Of a stretch of 56,195 nucleotides of DNA, positions 9,219 through 16,240 are shown one piece after another. The DNA lies in contig CASZWJ010000011.1 in NCBI GenBank assembly GCA_949493535.1, positions 1 through 56,195 of the forward strand, written 5' to 3'. The position numbers were made by a program, and so were the translations under genes. Numbering within the stretch: the first letter of the stretch is position 1; the number at the start of each line of letters is the position of its first letter. Source of the stretch: an uncultured Alphaproteobacteria bacterium (GTDB lineage: Bacteria > Pseudomonadota > Alphaproteobacteria > RF32 > CAG-239). The notes under the pieces were generated by a model. The model saw nothing but the letters and a program-made list of their open reading frames with translations, did no database searches and had not been told where the DNA came from.

Positions 9219-10441
9219 TAAAATTTATTAGCCAAAGTAAGTTCGGTTTTGTTTGCTGCAACCACTATACAAGATTTATTTGATTTTTTCAACTTGCTGC
9301 AGGCGGTTTTGGCTTCGTTTTTTTCAAAACCGATGATTTTTGAACGGTAGACTATGGCCGCGCCTTTTTGATACGGTTCAATATTAACGGTCTTTCCGGC
9401 ATCTTTTCTGGCAACTTCTTTCTTTATGTTCAAAGCATAATTTCTGGCTTTGGCATAATTGGAAAATGCGCCGATTTGAATTCCCCATGTTTCAATAATT
9501 TCTGCGCTCGGCTGAGCGTTTTGTGCTGTTTTAACTGAATTATCTTCTAAAACGCTGCCGTGAAGCGGCTGCTCGATTGAAGCATACATGTTTGAATTGT
9601 TTACTTTGTTGTTCAGGGCTAATTTTTTTAACCCTTGGTTCATTAAATCGGCAACTTTTTTGTCGCGCAGTTTAGCCGTGTTGTGTCCCATTGTGACGGC
9701 AATAACGCGATTGCCGTTGCGCTCGGCAGAGGTCACAATATTGTAGCCGGCGGCATTTGTGAAGCCGGTTTTCATACCGTCAGCACCTTGAAAAGTTTTC
9801 AAAAGGTGATTGTGGGTATATATCGTGCGGCCTTTGTAGGTGAATTTTTTTGCGGAAAAAAGTTTGTAATATTGCGGAAAATGGTGATACATTGCGGCGC
9901 CCAGCATAGCCATGTCTCTGGCGGTGGTTTTTTGGTTTTTGTTGGGCAAACCTGAAGCATTATAAAAAGTCGTATTGCTCATTCCCAGTTCGCGGGCGAC
10001 TTTGGTCATGGTTTGTGCAAAGTTCTTTTCGGTGTAACCAAGCCCTTCGGCCAAAACGGAAGCGCAGTCATTGGCTGATTTTACGACCAATGCCATAACG
10101 GCGTCTCTGACTTTTATTTTTTCTCCGGCTCTCAGTCCGAGTTTGGACGGTGCCATATTTGCCGCATGGCGGGAAACCGGCAGCATGTCATCCATTTTTA
10201 TGATGCCTTTTTCCAAGGCGTCAAACGTAATGTAAAGAGTCATCAATTTTGTCAAAGAAGCAGGGTATCGTAAGGTATCAGCCGCGCTGGAAGATAAAAC
10301 TTCGCCGGTCTGGGCATCAATTAAAATAGATGAAACAGAAGCTTGTGCCGTACCTGAAAGCGATAAGGCCAAAGCTATGGCGCATGCGTATACGTTTATG
10401 CGAATCCGAGATATTGCTTTTTTTATTAATTGCTTGTTCAT
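9218..10441 (-). CDS. D-alanyl-D-alanine carboxypeptidase with SPOR domain (DacA type)
   Basis: 407-aa exported S11 penicillin-binding protein. After a signal peptide (cleavage near QAS, about residue 35) come all three active-site motifs: SLTK (Ser62, Lys65), SAN (in KSANDCAS) and KTG (in MKTGFTN). The last 75 residues form a SPOR domain (WGIQIGAFSN onward), which binds denuded glycan at division sites. It should trim the terminal D-Ala from stem peptides, probably at the septum, fitting its overlap with mipZ. The frame stays open for 27 codons upstream, but this ATG directly precedes the charged n-region of the signal peptide and is preferred. Confidence 0.88.
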   Translation of the reverse strand: MNKQLIKKAISRIRINVYACAIALALSLSGTAQASVSSILIDAQTGEVLSSSAADTLRYPASLTKLMTLYITFDALEKGIIKMDDMLPVSRHAANMAPSKLGLRAGEKIKVRDAVMALVVKSANDCASVLAEGLGYTEKNFAQTMTKVARELGMSNTTFYNASGLPNKNQKTTARDMAMLGAAMYHHFPQYYKLFSAKKFTYKGRTIYTHNHLLKTFQGADGMKTGFTNAAGYNIVTSAERNGNRVIAVTMGHNTAKLRDKKVADLMNQGLKKLALNNKVNNSNMYASIEQPLHGSVLEDNSVKTAQNAQPSAEIIETWGIQIGAFSNYAKARNYALNIKKEVARKDAGKTVNIEPYQKGAAIVYRSKIIGFEKNEAKTACSKLKKSNKSCIVVAANKTELTLANKF

Positions 10442-10616
10442 ATCTGTTTGCTTTGCTAAAAGGTTCTTTGCATAAATTTTAAGCACAAATAGAAAACAAA
10501 TTGTTAATTTTTGAAGAATCAATAATAAAAAAATAGTTCTATTTGAAAGAATTTTTTTCTAAAAAAGTTGAGCTGAAAGCCTTATTTCCTTTGTGTAAAA
10601 ATTTTGAGTTTTTTAC

Positions 10617-10645
10617 TTGACTTTCTGGAAGATTGTTTGTACAAA
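10617..10645 (+). promoter_or_regulatory. sigma-70 type promoter of tRNA-His
   Basis: TTGACT (10617-10622), 17-base spacer, TACAAA (10640-10645). The predicted start is about 10 bases before the mature tRNA. Spacing and hexamers are near consensus. Confidence 0.7.
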
Positions 10646-10662
10646 GCTTATCTGTAACTAAT

Positions 10663-10739
10663 GGCGAACGTAGCTCAGTTGGCAGAGCCCCGGTTTGTGG
10701 TACCGGTTGTCGTGGGTTCGAGCCCCATCGTTCGCCCCA
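10663..10739 (+). tRNA. tRNA-His (GTG)
   Basis: 77 nt including the His-specific extra G(-1) and encoded CCA. The acceptor stem GCGAACG pairs with CGTTCGC; G(-1) lies opposite C73, the histidyl-tRNA synthetase identity pair. The anticodon stem CCGGT/ACCGG closes a loop with GTG. The T arm is standard with a G-U base pair. A near-consensus promoter precedes it. Its 3' tail from the T arm onward (10721-10738) is the beginning of a 232-bp tandem repeat. Confidence 0.97.
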
Positions 10740-10952
10740 GTTAAGAAAGCTCCCGAAAAGGGAGCTTTTTTTTGTGATAATAACGGGGCTCGAACCGAGG
10801 TTCGTCTGGCTTGTAAGCTCGGCTTTGCCTTGCTAACGCGCTGCGGTCACTCGATTTGTAACGTTTGCGTTCCGGCACTGCCGTTTGTTCGCAAGCTAAC
10901 AAATCTTCGCCTGTTGTCGCCCCAATCTCCACCGGAGATTGGTTCTTCCGCC
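10721..10952. repeat. 232-bp tandem repeat, unit 1 (begins inside tRNA-His)
   Basis: The unit begins with 18 bases of the tRNA-His T arm and acceptor (AGCCCCATCGTTCGCCCC). Then come an intrinsic terminator (10746-10773), a 12-base sequence at 10785-10796 exactly complementary to the tRNA T arm (10715-10726), about 125 bp of more GC-rich sequence, and a 9-bp hairpin at 10922-10942. Short reading frames in it look spurious because they track the repeat, not codon usage. Possibly a tRNA-targeted mobile or recombinational unit. Confidence 0.9.
10746..10773 (+). terminator. intrinsic terminator of tRNA-His (copy 1)
   Basis: AAAGCTCCC / GGGAGCTTT stem of 9 bp with a five-base loop, followed by T tract to 10773. 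Repeated at +232 and +464. Confidence 0.9.
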
Positions 10953-11184
10953 AGCCCCATCGTTCGCCCCTGTTAAGAAAGCTCCCGAAAAGGGAGCTTT
11001 TTTTTGTGATAATAACGGGGCTCGAACCGAGGTTCGTCTGGCTTGTAAGCTCGGCTTTGCCTTGCTAACGCGCTGCGGTCACTCGATTTGTAACGTTTGC
11101 GTTCCGGCACTGCCGTTTGTTCGCAAGCTAACAAATCTTCGCCTGTTGTCGCCCCAATCTCCACCGGAGATTGGTTCTTCCGCC
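10953..11184. repeat. 232-bp tandem repeat, unit 2
   Basis: Near-perfect second copy of the unit that begins in tRNA-His. It restarts with the same 18 tRNA-tail bases (10953-10970), but the following base is T, so the CCA end is not reconstituted, and the sequence 5' of the tail is not tRNA. It cannot encode a tRNA. Confidence 0.92.
10978..11005 (+). terminator. duplicate intrinsic terminator (copy 2)
   Basis: Same hairpin and T tract as the tRNA-His terminator, 232 bp downstream. Confidence 0.85.
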
Positions 11185-11282
11185 AGCCCCATCGTTCGCC
11201 CCTGTTAAGAAAGCTCCCGAAAAGGGAGCTTTTTTTTGTGATAATAACGGGGCTCGAACCGAGGTTCGTCCGGCTTGTAGGC
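11185..11282. repeat. 232-bp tandem repeat, partial unit 3
   Basis: Third restart of the tRNA-tail unit. It matches unit 2 until about 11269 and then diverges, so only about the first 95-100 bp remain, including the terminator and the sequence complementary to the tRNA T arm. Confidence 0.88.
11210..11237 (+). terminator. duplicate intrinsic terminator (copy 3)
   Basis: Same hairpin and T tract as copies 1 and 2. Three terminators in series insulate the next gene from tRNA-His transcription. Confidence 0.85.
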
Positions 11283-11334
11283 TCATCCTATGAATAATAC
11301 TGCTATATAACCAATTTATTTGTGTAAATATATT

Positions 11335-11362
11335 TTGACAAAATATCATTCTGTGATAAATT
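11335..11362 (+). promoter_or_regulatory. sigma-70 type promoter of the SPFH gene
   Basis: Perfect TTGACA (11335-11340), 16-base spacer, TAAATT (11357-11362), about 55 bases before the start codon. The surrounding region is very AT-rich. Confidence 0.65.
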
Positions 11363-11416
11363 TTTTTTAGTTAATATATTTATTTTATTTTATTACTTTA
11401 ATTTATCTAACTTATT

Positions 11417-12253
11417 ATGAATGGTAAAAACTTTTGGAGAAAACTTTTTTTCTTTCTCTTGTTTGTTTTTGTCGGTGTTTATCTGTTGCTTTTTATTTTA
11501 CAGAATTCAACCAGTGTCGCTCCTCCGGGAACAACTGCGGCAAAAGTGACGTTAGGACGTGTCAGTGACACGGCTTATCAAGGCTTCTTTTGGCGCGTTC
11601 CTTTCTGCTCTTATCCTGTGTTTGTGAACACCAAGCAGCAAGTTAACGAGTATGAAACGAAGGACATCAAAACGCAAGATTTGCAGACTATCGGTCTTAA
11701 TTGTAAGGTAATCTATCAGATTAATGCTGCAAAGGTGCCTGATATTGTGCGAAATGTTGTGCCAGAACAGATTGATTCTGTTATTTTGTTTCCGCGTATT
11801 GCGAGTGCTTTACAGGAAACAATCGGAAAAAATGATGTCTTCCTTTTGATAACCAGACAGGAGATGGTGCGTGAAGCTACAAAATATATCTTGGCAGATT
11901 TGCTTTCTGCTGACGGATATATTATCATTAAAGATGTGTTGTTTTGTCGTCCGAAATTTTCTCCTCAGTTTGAAAAAGCGGTTGAGGATAAGATGGCAGC
12001 CGGACAGCTTTTGGAGATTACACGCCTTCAGACACTCAAGGTTGAAGAAGAAGCTAAGCAGCTTCTGGCAATGGGGGCGGCTGAAATGGAACTGTTGAAG
12101 CAGAAAAATCAGCTGATGACCAATCCATTGATTATAAAGTATGAAGCTGCAAAAGTATTGCAAAATTGGAAAGGGGATATGCCCTCTACATTGGTAGTTT
12201 CCGGAAATGGTGCTTTGCCGATTATTCCTGTTGCAGGAAGTGTTAAACCTTAA
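11417..12253 (+). CDS. SPFH/prohibitin-domain membrane protein
   Basis: 278-aa protein with one N-terminal membrane anchor (about residues 10-28), then an SPFH-like domain: a beta-rich segment from about residue 40, the typical tandem of basic and acidic residues in VNTKQQVNEYETKDIKTQD, and a C-terminal helical region rich in E, A and K. SPFH proteins form ring-shaped scaffolds at membranes and often bind proteases such as FtsH, but this one is too divergent to name HflC or HflK. It has its own promoter and is followed after 11 bp by a small membrane protein that may be its partner. Confidence 0.7.
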   Translation: MNGKNFWRKLFFFLLFVFVGVYLLLFILQNSTSVAPPGTTAAKVTLGRVSDTAYQGFFWRVPFCSYPVFVNTKQQVNEYETKDIKTQDLQTIGLNCKVIYQINAAKVPDIVRNVVPEQIDSVILFPRIASALQETIGKNDVFLLITRQEMVREATKYILADLLSADGYIIIKDVLFCRPKFSPQFEKAVEDKMAAGQLLEITRLQTLKVEEEAKQLLAMGAAEMELLKQKNQLMTNPLIIKYEAAKVLQNWKGDMPSTLVVSGNGALPIIPVAGSVKP

Positions 12254-12264
12254 ATGACAATGTT

Positions 12265-12777
12265 ATGGATAGTTATATCATTTGGCCGAGTTTTTGGTGG
12301 AACACCGCTTTTATTATAGCGTGTCTGATTTTGATAGCAGTATTTTTTTACCGTAAAATCAATAGGGAAAATTGTAAAGAGAGTGAGCTAACTCTTCGCG
12401 ATGTGAAAGATTCCTTCTTAAAAATAGTTATGAACATGTATGTTTTGGCAATGGCGAGCGTTTTCAGCCTGTTGGTTGGTCTTGTCGGAACAATTTGTTT
12501 ATTGCATTTTTCTGATATCAGTGGTCTTCTCTTTGTCATTTATCTTTTGTTGAGTTTGTTGGTTCCTATAGTGCCTGTTGTAATATTGGTGGATGATGAA
12601 ACACCATTCAACCCAACCGGTATTTTGTGTTGTTTTGTTTATGCTGCCGGACAATCGGTTATCGGATTTATTTTTTTGGTCTGCAACAATTTCTCATATA
12701 TGTGGTATGGTTTGTTGTTTATCTTTTTGAATTTGATCGGAGCATTTCTTGAATATTACCGTTTAAGAAAAAATTGA
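12265..12777 (+). CDS. multi-pass membrane protein of unknown function
   Basis: 170-aa hydrophobic protein with four to five predicted membrane helices (about residues 10-28, 55-82, 85-105, 112-132, 140-162) and a short acidic loop with DDET. I do not recognise a family. It starts 11 bp after the SPFH gene and is followed by an intrinsic terminator, so the two form a two-gene unit. SPFH genes commonly neighbour membrane proteins they organise (for example NfeD), but this protein lacks a visible NfeD OB-fold tail. Confidence 0.7.
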   Translation: MDSYIIWPSFWWNTAFIIACLILIAVFFYRKINRENCKESELTLRDVKDSFLKIVMNMYVLAMASVFSLLVGLVGTICLLHFSDISGLLFVIYLLLSLLVPIVPVVILVDDETPFNPTGILCCFVYAAGQSVIGFIFLVCNNFSYMWYGLLFIFLNLIGAFLEYYRLRKN

Positions 12778-12794
12778 ATTCAAAAGTCGTTATG

Positions 12795-12842
12795 AATCTC
12801 TCTGTTGTTTTTGCAATAGAGAGATTTTTTTTATTTAATTTT
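12795..12842 (+). terminator. intrinsic terminator after the SPFH operon
   Basis: AATCTCTC (12795-12802) pairs with GAGAGATT (12829-12836), followed by a T tract. It overlaps the 3' end of the convergent SUKH-like gene. Confidence 0.75.
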
Positions 12843-13275
12843 TGCAAATATCCAAGAAAATTTGTAATATTTCGGCAAAGGTTTTGACTTCTCGGCGGGA
12901 ACGCAGGGATAATCTGTCCGCTATTGCATAACGGCCGCTTGTTTTATCATAAAAGATCATACTTTCGGAAACGCGTCCTAAGATAATTTTTCTTCTGAAA
13001 AAGTCATAATCTTCATAGTGGAACGTTGAGGCTGCGAGATCAGGAAATGTATATCCTTTTTCGGGGCGGTTGTGGCTGCGTGCACCAAAAAATTCGATGC
13101 CGTTGTAAGACAATCCGTCGGTTATTTTCAGAAATTCTTTATATTCTGCCGGAATTGTTGAAAAACCGCTTGCAGAGAGCAATGTGCTGACATGCGTAAT
13201 GCTTTCTTCTGTGCATGGGGGAAAAGTGATGCAGCCGGGAAATTGTGAAAATTGTTTGATATAGTCTTTAATCAT
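12835..13275 (-). CDS. SUKH (SMI1/KNR4, YrhA-like) protein, probable immunity protein
   Basis: 146-aa soluble protein with features of the SUKH superfamily: TIPAEYKEFLKITDG is the classic SMI1/KNR4 motif (P-x-x-[YF]-x-x-F-L-x-x-x-[ND]-G), followed by a strand-rich region and a C-terminal helix TFAEILQIFLDIC. SUKH proteins are the most common immunity family of bacterial polymorphic toxins. The ATG lies inside the stop region of the upstream HNH gene (ATGATTAA), giving translational coupling typical of toxin-immunity pairs. An earlier ATG at 13305 is in frame, but AAGGA sits better for this one. Cognate neutralisation of the neighbouring nuclease is inferred. Confidence 0.75.
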   Translation of the reverse strand: MIKDYIKQFSQFPGCITFPPCTEESITHVSTLLSASGFSTIPAEYKEFLKITDGLSYNGIEFFGARSHNRPEKGYTFPDLAASTFHYEDYDFFRRKIILGRVSESMIFYDKTSGRYAIADRLSLRSRREVKTFAEILQIFLDICKN

Positions 13276-13849
13276 AATAGAATTTTCCTTCAAAAGCCGG
13301 AACAAATATTTTTTGATGTTTGAGGAAAAATCCGTTCGTTATCTGCATATCTAAAACTCGATGAATGTTCGAATGAGTATGGTGGGTTCTGATAAAGCTG
13401 AAATTTTCGAAGTCTAAAGAGCCGCCGAAATCAAAGGGGATTTTAATATGGGTGTTAAAATTTTCCGGCGTGACGCCTTCTTTCAAAAGAGCGATTTCGC
13501 AGTTATCCAGCCCTAGTTTTATCAGGTTTGCCGTTTCTGAATAAGCAATCAGTTTAAGAAAATTTTTTCTGGCTCTTTGGTAGTCGCTGAAAGCGCTGCG
13601 CATTTCTTTCCAACTTTGAGATGTGTAATCTTTTAAAATAAGTTTCATTTTATGCAAGCCGTATTGCGCCAGAACAGGCTGAAGATAATGCCGCATTTCT
13701 TCCAAGGTGTAATTTTCAATATTTGTGTTTGGACGGTAAAAGGCGGGGGATTGAGACGGACGGCTGAGGCTGATTTCTTCATAGACACTGGTCAACGACC
13801 CGTGAGCGGGCGTTTTTTTCTGTATAGGCTGATTTGACCAATCCCACAT
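13268..13849 (-). CDS. HNH-type nuclease, probable antibacterial toxin
   Basis: 193-aa protein without a signal peptide. The last 60 residues carry an HNH treble-clef pattern: His in THIKIP, then FGGS, Asn in FENF, and two His in HSNIH, i.e. the H...P...GG...N...H...H spacing of HNH toxins. The N-terminal half is polar with a Trp/Arg-rich helix (SQSWKEMRSAFSDYQRARK). An ATG 22 codons upstream lies before the promoter at 13881-13909 and cannot be used, so the start is set here, behind an AAAGGG. It directly follows the T4SS coupling-protein gene and is coupled to a SUKH immunity gene. A DNase effector delivered by the T4SS-like system is the favoured inference; a household HNH endonuclease is the alternative. 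Confidence 0.7.
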   Translation of the reverse strand: MWDWSNQPIQKKTPAHGSLTSVYEEISLSRPSQSPAFYRPNTNIENYTLEEMRHYLQPVLAQYGLHKMKLILKDYTSQSWKEMRSAFSDYQRARKNFLKLIAYSETANLIKLGLDNCEIALLKEGVTPENFNTHIKIPFDFGGSLDFENFSFIRTHHTHSNIHRVLDMQITNGFFLKHQKIFVPAFEGKFYYD

Positions 13850-13880
13850 GTTGCAACCCTTTGTTGTGGTGTGTCTTGTA

Positions 13881-13909
13881 ATTTTATGATGAAAATTGTT
13901 TTTATGCAA
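13881..13909 (-). promoter_or_regulatory. sigma-70 type promoter of the toxin-immunity pair
   Basis: Minus strand TTGCAT (13904-13909), 17-base spacer, TAAAAT (13881-13886). Predicted transcription start is about 25 bases upstream of the ATG at 13849. With the terminator at 13936-13966 it separates this pair from the secretion operon. Confidence 0.7.
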
Positions 13910-13935
13910 GAGCATTTATCACGGAAAAAGAATGT

Positions 13936-13966
13936 AAAAAAAAGGCAGAGGAACAATCCTCTGCCT
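13936..13966 (-). terminator. intrinsic terminator of the T4SS-like operon
   Basis: Perfect 10-bp stem AGGCAGAGGA/TCCTCTGCCT with ACAA loop (13943-13966) and eight T on the minus strand, 27 bases after the coupling-protein stop codon. Confidence 0.92.
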
Positions 13967-13992
13967 GAATATGGCGGGATAATAAGCCGATA

Positions 13993-16215
13993 TTATTTGG
14001 CGAGTTCTTCGTCGCTGAATTCCTCCTCGCCGGTGTCTTCGTTCGGATCATAATCAATGCCGAGTTTAGAGAGCATATCGTCATTAATGTCTTCGCGCTG
14101 AGCGACAATCCAATCCGGAACGTTTGGCGACGGCGGCATCTTGGCCATGGCCGTCATTTGTTTATCCCAGAACCAACGCGGGGCATCAGCCATAATCGGG
14201 CGGTCAATAAAGCCTTGCATTAACACAACCTGTTTGCTGGTAGGCAAACTCAAAAGCTGGGTTGTGCTGATAACCGGCGTTCCCTGTAATTGGTAACTGA
14301 CGTTTTTGGCAAACGGATTTTGTCCTTTGCCAGCGCCCCCTAAGCCGTTTTCAGTCTTGGAATATGACGAGGTTTGAACGGTTTTGTTGCCAATCATTTT
14401 AGAGAAACGCTGAGCCGTAACCTCGTTGTTTTGAGACAAAATAACTTTGCAGGCTGTAGTAGAGATAACGGTTTCAAGGTCATCTTTACCGTATTTGCCT
14501 GAGATTTGCCCCAAGTCTTGTCCAATCAGCAAGTATGAAACTTTTTGTCCGCGTCCGACCGCCGGCCCTTCAATAATAGCGCTGAGCTTAGGCATGGTCG
14601 GAAACTCGTCGAGCACAAACAGGGTGGGGAAGGGGCCCATTTTACCGTCACTCTTGTTTACAAGGTTTGGCGGGTTGGCAATCAGATAGTTGGACATCAA
14701 GTCAATAAAGGTTCCTGAAATAACCGACAAAGCTTTCGCGTCAACCTGGTTAACCGACAGATATACCGAAATCGGCTTATATTGTCCGGTAATCGGGTCT
14801 TTCATGCCGCGCAGGTCTTTGAAGTTAATGTCGCTGAAGCTGGTTCTTGAAACCACGGCTGAGTTTTTGAAAATGCCGATACCGCCGAAACCGGTTGAAA
14901 GTACGGAACCGCGTTCTTTATCCGGCATGGAGCTTAACTGGCTCAATTCAACGATGCAGCGTTGCGAGTAACCGAATTTGCGGGCTTCGGAAATGGCTTC
15001 TTCCAACAAGTCGCGCATAGGATCAGCCATGGCGGCCATTTGGTCGCCTTCTTCCAAACGGCGTTTGATGTCTTGAGACTGCTTAATCTGCGCTTCGGTA
15101 ATCCATTCCAAAATCATCGCAATGCAGGCTTCGCGGCCAATCCAGCGTTCAGGCAGCAGATTCCAGGTGCCGATCGGCAGGTAATTGTCAATATTCAGGT
15201 TGCCGGAACGAAGATTGGTAATGGCGCGGGCGGCCATCGGGTCATTCATTTCCAGATAGTAGCCTTCAAGGACTTTTTTGTCCTCTTCATCCAATTTGCC
15301 TTCGTAAATGCGGCCGATGAAGTAGTCGTTGGCGCGAGCTTTTTCGCATTTGAATGCGATGAAGTGCAAAAAGCCGGTTAAAGCTGCACGACCTGTTTTA
15401 GACCAGTGGGGGTCTGCGCCGCCTTTGGGGTCTTCAACCAAAACGTTACACATAGAGTCGATATACATATCGCGGTCAGGGCCGGGAGCCGGAATTGCAG
15501 ACGGAGACAACGGGTTCCAGCTCGGATAATAGATGCCTTCGGCCGGATTGTCTTCCGCACCCCAGTTGATGACGAAAACAGGGCCGACTTTAGCTCTGGC
15601 GCCGGTGGTCTTGAAGCATAATTCCGGTTTCGGGTCGTTTACGACGATACTCATCCCGGGAGAGTGGAAAATTGTCGGCATAACCACGCCGACGGTTTTA
15701 CCGGTACCCGGAGGGGCGCAACACAAGGTTGAAAGTGTTTCCGGAAGTTTTAACAGCTGCCCTTTGTAGCGGCCGATTACCTGACAGAAGCCGTTGAGCA
15801 GCCCCATTTTCTTAATGTCGCTCAGTTCGGCAATGCGGGCTGAACCGTGAATGTTTGACTGAAAACGGTAAGGGTTGGTGATGACGCCGGCAATGAGAAT
15901 TGTCGGAAAGCTGATAAAGGGCAATATCGGCAGCCACAAGCTGAATGAAAACGGCCCGTCATAGCTCATCAGCTGTTTAAACCAATTCCAATATCTTGAA
16001 AACAGATAGTCCGGATTACTGACGATAGTGCTGATGAATCTGCCAACGTCATTTATGGTTTGTTTAGATATTCCGCTGCCGATAAGATAGCCGAGCGGCA
16101 TGGAGATAATTGCCAAAATGATTGTGATGCCGAAAGTGAGCAGGACAGTAACCGTCATCCATTTGACAGCGCTGTTATATTCTTCCCATTCTTCGCCTTT
16201 TTTCTCAATAGCCAT
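13993..16215 (-). CDS. VirD4/TraG-family type IV secretion coupling ATPase
   Basis: 740-aa membrane-anchored ATPase. Two or three N-terminal membrane segments (about residues 17-45 and 88-112) precede Walker A PPGTGKT (near 170), the TraG-typical VVNDPKPEL, and Walker B LFVLDEFPTM (near 535), with LLIGQDLGQI as a sensor-like motif. Coupling proteins recruit substrates and feed them to the type IV secretion channel. It is the last gene of the 21.3-14.0 kb minus-strand operon. No VirB4, VirB10 or relaxase gene is in the window, so a protein-exporting system with channel genes elsewhere is more likely than conjugation, but both remain possible. Confidence 0.9.
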   Translation of the reverse strand: MAIEKKGEEWEEYNSAVKWMTVTVLLTFGITIILAIISMPLGYLIGSGISKQTINDVGRFISTIVSNPDYLFSRYWNWFKQLMSYDGPFSFSLWLPILPFISFPTILIAGVITNPYRFQSNIHGSARIAELSDIKKMGLLNGFCQVIGRYKGQLLKLPETLSTLCCAPPGTGKTVGVVMPTIFHSPGMSIVVNDPKPELCFKTTGARAKVGPVFVINWGAEDNPAEGIYYPSWNPLSPSAIPAPGPDRDMYIDSMCNVLVEDPKGGADPHWSKTGRAALTGFLHFIAFKCEKARANDYFIGRIYEGKLDEEDKKVLEGYYLEMNDPMAARAITNLRSGNLNIDNYLPIGTWNLLPERWIGREACIAMILEWITEAQIKQSQDIKRRLEEGDQMAAMADPMRDLLEEAISEARKFGYSQRCIVELSQLSSMPDKERGSVLSTGFGGIGIFKNSAVVSRTSFSDINFKDLRGMKDPITGQYKPISVYLSVNQVDAKALSVISGTFIDLMSNYLIANPPNLVNKSDGKMGPFPTLFVLDEFPTMPKLSAIIEGPAVGRGQKVSYLLIGQDLGQISGKYGKDDLETVISTTACKVILSQNNEVTAQRFSKMIGNKTVQTSSYSKTENGLGGAGKGQNPFAKNVSYQLQGTPVISTTQLLSLPTSKQVVLMQGFIDRPIMADAPRWFWDKQMTAMAKMPPSPNVPDWIVAQREDINDDMLSKLGIDYDPNEDTGEEEFSDEELAK

Positions 16216-16240
16216 TTCTTTTCCTTATTATCTTGAGGGA

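Noticed and set aside
10953..10971. Possible second tRNA-His
   Set aside because: Only the 3' 18 bases are present; D and anticodon arms are absent and the CCA is CCT.
10741..11297. Several 60-90-codon reading frames on both strands in the tRNA-His repeat region
   Set aside because: They repeat with the 232-bp unit, run through terminator hairpins and have no ribosome sites; best read as non-coding repeat sequence.
13850..13915. Longer N-terminus for the HNH protein (ATG at 13915)
   Set aside because: A well-spaced promoter lies at 13881-13909, inside that extension, so the transcript would start after it.
13993..16215. Conjugative transfer region
   Set aside because: No relaxase, oriT-like site or other tra genes are in the window; kept only as an alternative for the coupling ATPase.
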